Below the pieces are notes generated by a model. The model had not been told where the DNA came from. It ran no database searches and worked only from the letters and a program-made list of their open reading frames with translations. The translations under genes and the position numbers were made by a program. Below are positions 45,031 through 48,507 of a stretch of DNA of 48,507 nucleotides, piece after piece (positions within the stretch are counted from its first letter, which is position 1; every line of letters begins with the position of its first letter). This stretch comes from Clostridiaceae bacterium (GTDB lineage: Bacteria; Bacillota; Clostridia; DSM-8532): positions 1-48,507 of the forward strand of contig JAAYAD010000083.1 in assembly GCA_012719545.1 (NCBI GenBank), read 5' to 3'.

Positions 45031-45690
45031 TCATATGAGACTGGCTATTTTGCTGACAATAAAATTGGTGGCGCCTTCGATAAAGTTATTAATACTTTCC
45101 AGTGTTATTAATTTATGTGCTGATATGTCTGGCAGCTCTTTATCCTTATACCAGTTATACAACAGGTTTTCTTTATGCTTTTCTATTTCCTCTGCAGAAA
45201 TAAAGTCACATAAATCTATGGGCCTGGCTTTTTCAAGATAAACCCAAAAATCATCTTTGTTTTCATCTCTTAAAAATAATATCTTGTCTACTTTCTCGCT
45301 TTCCTGGTGATACACTCCGCTATAGCCTTTTCCCCATTGGTCGGGATTTTTGCGCAGGAATGGAGTCCATACAGCTATATTGTTGTAAATATCTGATAGA
45401 ATATGGCAGCAGTAACCGAGTATGAAGTAAAAGTCATTTGAATCTCTGTGATTAATAAGAAACTTTTGCACGTTTTTAATCCATTCATCGTTATTTGATA
45501 TCAATCCCCAGGGTTCATCCCCGACACACAAATGGGACGCTTTTTTCCAGTCTGATATATAGCCCTCTCTGTTGTGTACACCGTCAGGAGCTATATTTCC
45601 TAAATAGAATTGGGGCAAATTATTGATTTTTTCAGGGAAAAGTTTATATATATTCTTTGCTATATGCAAATGTGTCATCTGAAATGGCAT
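45031..45690 (-). CDS. Zinc-dependent phospholipase C-like protein (PF00882 type)
   Basis: About 219 residues from MPFQMTHLHIAKNI. The pattern of a His near the N-terminus (THLHIA), GNIAPDGVHNR, SHLCVG and FILGYCCHILSDIYNN fits the zinc-dependent phospholipase C/hydrolase fold, where His and Asp residues bind metals. No signal peptide is seen with this start, so it is probably cytoplasmic; the substrate is unknown. The frame is open 65 codons further and would add a membrane helix, but that longer version begins inside the rubrerythrin terminator. GGGAGG stands 14 bases before ATG 45690, which is too far for comfort, so the start is uncertain. Confidence 0.65.
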   Translation of the reverse strand: MPFQMTHLHIAKNIYKLFPEKINNLPQFYLGNIAPDGVHNREGYISDWKKASHLCVGDEPWGLISNNDEWIKNVQKFLINHRDSNDFYFILGYCCHILSDIYNNIAVWTPFLRKNPDQWGKGYSGVYHQESEKVDKILFLRDENKDDFWVYLEKARPIDLCDFISAEEIEKHKENLLYNWYKDKELPDISAHKLITLESINNFIEGATNFIVSKIASLI

Positions 45691-45865
45691 AGTCTTATAG
45701 TCATCCTCCCTATATAGCGCATGTTTCTTTACATCTAATCTTAACAAAAAATTTGATAAAGAAATATAAAAGGTGAGTAATAAAAGAAAAATCCCTAATA
45801 TTGTTAGTTTGTTTATTATGGTGGTGTATTGAAAACCAAACATATTATAAATCTTTTGAACATGT

Positions 45866-45901
45866 AAAAAAGCCCCTGACAGCATTTAAACTGCCACGGG
45901 C
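45866..45901 (-). terminator. Terminator of the rubrerythrin gene
   Basis: A stem of 11 positions with two mismatches (45872-45882 with 45891-45901) is followed on the minus strand by six T residues (45866-45871). Confidence 0.85.
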
Positions 45902-45920
45902 TTTTATATGGAATATGCGA

Positions 45921-46472
45921 TTATTTTCCGAAGTATCTTTCAAGGAGTCCAAGGAATGCTCTGCCGTGTCTTGCTTCGTCCTTAGCCATTTCATGTACAG
46001 TGTCATGGATAGCGTCATAGTTAAGCTCTTTAGCTCTGGTTGCAAGATCCTTCTTGCCCTTGCAAGCGCCGCATTCAGCTTCTACACGAGCCTGCAAATT
46101 CTGCTTTGTGCTGGGGAATACAACTTCTCCCAATAATTCAGCGAATTTAGCAGCGTGTTCTGCTTCCTCAAAAGCGAATCTCTTATAAGCTTCAGCAATT
46201 TCGGGATAACCTTCTCTGTCAGCCTGTCTGCTCATAGCCAGGTACATACCTACTTCGGTGCATTCACCCATGAAATTATCTCTCAGGCCCTGAACTACTT
46301 CAGGATCCAAATCCTTAGCGATACCTATTTTATGCTCATCAACCCAGTTGTAAGAAGTGGTGCCAGTTTCCTCATTGAACTTTTCCTTAGCAGCCTTGCA
46401 CTGAGGGCAAGCATCAGGTGCCTCATTTCCGTAATGTACATAACCACATACTGAACAAACAAACTTCTTCAT
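45921..46472 (-). CDS. Reverse rubrerythrin, probable NADH-linked peroxidase
   Basis: A 183-residue cytoplasmic protein with an N-terminal rubredoxin-like iron site (Cys6, Cys9, Cys22, Cys25) followed by a ferritin-like diiron domain with the FEEAEH and KDEARHG motifs and the GECTEVGMY helix. The rubredoxin part at the N-terminus is the reverse order found in clostridial rubrerythrins that reduce H2O2 and O2. I chose ATG 46472 (10 bases after GGAGG); ATG 46478 and 46481 are possible. The promoter and PerR-like boxes upstream suggest peroxide control. Confidence 0.93.
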   Translation of the reverse strand: MKKFVCSVCGYVHYGNEAPDACPQCKAAKEKFNEETGTTSYNWVDEHKIGIAKDLDPEVVQGLRDNFMGECTEVGMYLAMSRQADREGYPEIAEAYKRFAFEEAEHAAKFAELLGEVVFPSTKQNLQARVEAECGACKGKKDLATRAKELNYDAIHDTVHEMAKDEARHGRAFLGLLERYFGK

Positions 46473-46498
46473 AATCATCATGCCTCCATTTACTTCTT

Positions 46499-46529
46499 TT
46501 ATAATTATTTTAATCGATAACAATTATAA
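46499..46529. promoter_or_regulatory. Two PerR/Fur-type boxes upstream of rubrerythrin
   Basis: The 15-mer at 46499-46513 matches TTATAATNATTATAA at 13 of 14 defined positions. A second, minus-strand copy at 46515-46529 matches at 11 of 14. A 14-base palindrome follows at 46524-46537. They lie between the promoter and the start codon, where a bound repressor would block transcription. The DNA is AT-rich, so chance matches are possible. Confidence 0.55.
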
Positions 46530-46550
46530 ATTTATAACGATTACAAACAT

Positions 46551-46579
46551 AATATACACCGATTTAATTTTTGAGTCAA
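46551..46579 (-). promoter_or_regulatory. Promoter of the rubrerythrin gene
   Basis: Minus-strand TTGACT (46574-46579), a 17-base spacer and TATATT (46551-46556). Beyond it, 46580-46731 shows no supportable gene. Confidence 0.75.
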
Positions 46580-46731
46580 TACCCAAATTAAAATTTTTCA
46601 GAATTTTGGAAAGATGTTTTATTACAACGGATTTCGAGTATATCAGGTGCAAGACGGAGAGTAAATCTGTAGATAACTGCAGTACAAGCCATTTGTGATG
46701 TGGTGTTTACATTAAAGAATTTAAAGACCAT

Positions 46732-46762
46732 TAGAAAAAAATCCACCTGAATTGGTGGATTT
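46732..46762 (-). terminator. Terminator of the manA-like gene
   Basis: A 9-bp stem (46739-46747 with 46754-46762) with a 6-base loop is followed on the minus strand by a T run. It lies about 120 bases after the stop of the gene. Confidence 0.7.
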
Positions 46763-46879
46763 CTTAAACCATATATATTCATATATATTATAGATATATA
46801 ACATATTGCAGTACTTATTTTTAAATGTGTACTATTAAGCTAAACTATTAAATTAAACTTAATATAATGTTTGTCCCCA

Positions 46880-47962
46880 TCATGCCAATCCGGCAACAGA
46901 GTTAATTATCTGCTCTTTATCATATCCTGCCTCTAAAAGGGGCTTAAAGACATCTTCGTTGATATCTCCCACATAGGACCTTAAAGCTTTAATTCTGCCC
47001 TGAATGGTATAGGAGCCAATATTTGCAGGAACCAAAACCGACTTTCCGGCTTTTACAGGCATTGAGCCTTTATTCCATGTAAGAGCTCCTTCGCCTTCAT
47101 AAAAGAGATAGGCTATAAATGAACGCCCGTCGGCAGATAAAGATGTTTCTCCGTTAATGTCAATTATGTCCACGCAAAAATGGGCGTCGGCAATAATAAC
47201 TCTGATATCCGCATCGTCCTTTTTATAGGACAACCCTTGTGTTTTTCCCGTATTGGCGGCCTTTTCAAAATTAATGCTGTCAAGTGCTTTTTCAATGTGC
47301 AATGGTCTTGTGGTCCCATCGGGGTTTTTACGGTCAAAGTCATAAAGGCGGTAAGTGGCATTGGAGTTTTGCTGTATTTCAGCAATGAGAAGGCCCTTGC
47401 CTGCCGCATGGACAGTACCTGCAGGAATATAAAGAATATCTCCGGGTGAAACGGGAACTCTTTTTAAAAGCTCTGAAATACGCCCTTCATCTATAACTTT
47501 TTTAAATTCCGATCTGGTTACCTTCTTCTCAAGACCGTATAATACCGACGCTCCGGGAACGGCATCGACAATATACCACATTTCTGTCTTGCCAAAGTCG
47601 TTTTCATGTATTCTGGCATATTCATCATCTGGGTGAACCTGAACTGAAAGCCAGTCGTTGGCGTCAAAGAATTTTAAAAGCAGAGGGAACTTTTCCTTGT
47701 ATTTTGAATAGCTTAAGGAGCCTAATAACTGTTCCTTATATTCATCGGCCAGTTCTTTTAAAGTACGGCCTTCAAAAGGTCCTTCTGCCACAATTCCCAT
47801 ACCGTCCTGATGAGCGGAAATTTCCCAGCTTTCAGCCACTATTCCGTCGGGCAGAACCTTTCCAAGCTTTTCAAGATTTCTGCCGCCCCAAATGTAATTT
47901 TTATAAAGAGGTTTAAAGGTGAGAGGGTATAACTGTGTATCCATACATGTTTTATTTTCCAT
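46880..47962 (-). CDS. manA: Mannose-6-phosphate isomerase, type I
   Basis: A 360-residue cytoplasmic zinc enzyme interconverting mannose-6-phosphate and fructose-6-phosphate. The metal ligands read as Gln108, His110 (LSVQVHPDD), Glu127 (KTEMWY) and His185 (AGTVHA). YIWGGRNLEK near the N-terminus and the C-terminal cupin part fit the short bacterial class. It has its own promoter and stands apart from the sugar clusters. The start ATG has GGAG about 9 bases upstream; a second ATG at codon 7 is possible. Confidence 0.93.
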   Translation of the reverse strand: MENKTCMDTQLYPLTFKPLYKNYIWGGRNLEKLGKVLPDGIVAESWEISAHQDGMGIVAEGPFEGRTLKELADEYKEQLLGSLSYSKYKEKFPLLLKFFDANDWLSVQVHPDDEYARIHENDFGKTEMWYIVDAVPGASVLYGLEKKVTRSEFKKVIDEGRISELLKRVPVSPGDILYIPAGTVHAAGKGLLIAEIQQNSNATYRLYDFDRKNPDGTTRPLHIEKALDSINFEKAANTGKTQGLSYKKDDADIRVIIADAHFCVDIIDINGETSLSADGRSFIAYLFYEGEGALTWNKGSMPVKAGKSVLVPANIGSYTIQGRIKALRSYVGDINEDVFKPLLEAGYDKEQIINSVAGLA

Positions 47963-48012
47963 AATGAAAGCTCCATGAGAACATATTTTTGTTTTATTTT
48001 TGAACCTTATTT

Positions 48013-48041
48013 ATTGTATAAAAAAACTATCAGCCTTTCAA
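48013..48041 (-). promoter_or_regulatory. Promoter of the manA-like gene
   Basis: Minus-strand TTGAAA (48036-48041), a 17-base spacer and TACAAT (48013-48018), directly after the AbrB-gene terminator. Confidence 0.75.
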
Positions 48042-48042
48042 T

Positions 48043-48067
48043 AAAAAAAGAAGCCTATATGGCTTCT
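48043..48067 (-). terminator. Terminator of the AbrB-type gene
   Basis: A 7-bp stem AGAAGCC/GGCTTCT (48049-48055 with 48061-48067) with a 5-base loop is followed on the minus strand by TTTTTTT. Confidence 0.85.
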
Positions 48068-48124
48068 GGTTTTTATATTCTTACGACTGTGAAATTAAAC
48101 TATGTATTTATGCATTCCTTATAT

Positions 48125-48370
48125 TTATGCATTCTCTTTCAATTGAGAATAACATTCGCTGCAAATGTTTTTACCTTTATATACTTTTATGTCGGTTGCA
48201 TTGTCGCAGAATATGCAGGCGGGCTCGTACTTTTTAAGGATGATTGCTTTATCGTCAGAGTAGAACTCCAGGCCGTCGCCAATCTCGATGTCAAGAACGC
48301 GCCTTAATTCAATAGGAATAACAATTCTGCCTAATTGATCAAGGCTTCTGATCATTCCTGTTGCTTTCAT
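48125..48370 (-). CDS. AbrB/SpoVT-family transition regulator with C-terminal Cys pairs
   Basis: An 81-residue DNA-binding protein. Residues 1-48 form the swapped-hairpin AbrB domain (GMIRSLDQLGRIVIPIELRRVLDI, GDGLEFY). The C-terminal part has two CxxC pairs (Cys52/Cys55 and Cys70/Cys73), fit to bind zinc, a common form in clostridial AbrB proteins. Such regulators control the change to stationary phase or sporulation genes. The start follows GGGGGAAAT. It has a strong promoter and its own terminator. Confidence 0.92.
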   Translation of the reverse strand: MKATGMIRSLDQLGRIVIPIELRRVLDIEIGDGLEFYSDDKAIILKKYEPACIFCDNATDIKVYKGKNICSECYSQLKENA

Positions 48371-48405
48371 ACATATTTCCCCCTAATTTTTTATCTTATA
48401 AAGAA

Positions 48406-48434
48406 ATTCTAAATTAATTATCAACTTATGTCAA
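48406..48434 (-). promoter_or_regulatory. Promoter of the AbrB-type gene
   Basis: Minus-strand perfect TTGACA (48429-48434), a 17-base spacer and TAGAAT (48406-48411). The remaining sequence to the window end is AT-rich and holds nothing I can support. Confidence 0.88.
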
Positions 48435-48507
48435 GTTTTACAAGGAAAAATATTTTTAATACAATTTAAGAAATTATTTACAATATTTACTTTTTAATTT
48501 TAACAAT

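Noticed and set aside
45691..45885. N-terminal extension of the phospholipase-like protein with a membrane helix
   Set aside because: Its first ATG lies inside the rubrerythrin terminator and no ribosome binding site supports it; the typical N-terminal block begins at 45690. Not fully excluded.
46588..46782. Small frames between the rubrerythrin promoter and the manA terminator
   Set aside because: No ribosome binding site, no family pattern, and overlap with a terminator hairpin.
1..48507. CRISPR array, tRNA or rRNA genes, prophage or intact IS element
   Set aside because: I saw no regularly spaced repeats, no cloverleaf or rRNA signature and no transposase, integrase or phage gene in any frame.

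Overview
The window looks like a chromosomal segment from an anaerobic, plant-polysaccharide-using Firmicute of the Clostridia, perhaps Clostridium cluster III. The evidence is a T-box leader, AGGAGG ribosome binding sites, YesM/YesN-type two-component systems, AraC regulators, a reverse rubrerythrin and an AbrB-type regulator. Base composition is moderately AT-rich. No rRNA, tRNA, CRISPR array or intact insertion sequence was found. The genus is inference.

Layout. (1) 1-3434: a minus-strand three-gene ABC importer of the TrpXYZ type, preceded by a good promoter and a T-box leader whose specifier reads as UUC (Phe). (2) 3756-14764: a sugar-uptake module. It has a membrane-anchored solute-binding-like protein and a YesM-type kinase (plus strand), an operon of lipoprotein SBP, MalF-like permease with a large insert, MalG-like permease and chemoreceptor (minus strand), and a YesN-type response regulator. 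(3) 15061-17842: an orphan HisKA-type kinase followed by a mutarotase-fold protein. (4) 17901-27185: a second module of SBP, response regulator and kinase (minus strand), divergent from two permeases and a GH65 disaccharide phosphorylase, probably kojibiose phosphorylase (plus strand). (5) 27540-30352: a second chemoreceptor and a cytoplasmic CE7 acetyl esterase. (6) 30479-36304: an operon of two TIM-barrel epimerase-like and two Gfo/Idh/MocA proteins, flanked by two cupin-AraC regulators. (7) 36469-42934: a plus-strand operon of 6-phosphogluconate dehydrogenase, an SDR resembling fructuronate reductase, a LarA-superfamily nickel-pincer epimerase, uronate isomerase UxaC and a PfkB kinase, ended by a strong terminator. 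(8) 42971-48507: housekeeping and unknown genes, all minus strand: nucleoside phosphorylase, an exported SLH-like protein, a phospholipase-C-like protein, reverse rubrerythrin with PerR-like boxes, mannose-6-phosphate isomerase and an AbrB regulator.

How the genes may work together. Most of the window serves sensing, chemotaxis towards, import and breakdown of oligosaccharides, plausibly from acetylated glucuronoxylan. The most unusual unit is region 7. It lacks mannonate dehydratase (UxuA) and KDPG aldolase but carries a LarA homologue and Gnd. The five enzymes form a chemically consistent chain: glucuronate, fructuronate, mannonate, gluconate (by C2 epimerisation), 6-phosphogluconate, then ribulose-5-phosphate plus CO2. 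This route is inference from gene order and motifs; I regard it as the best candidate for an undescribed pathway here.
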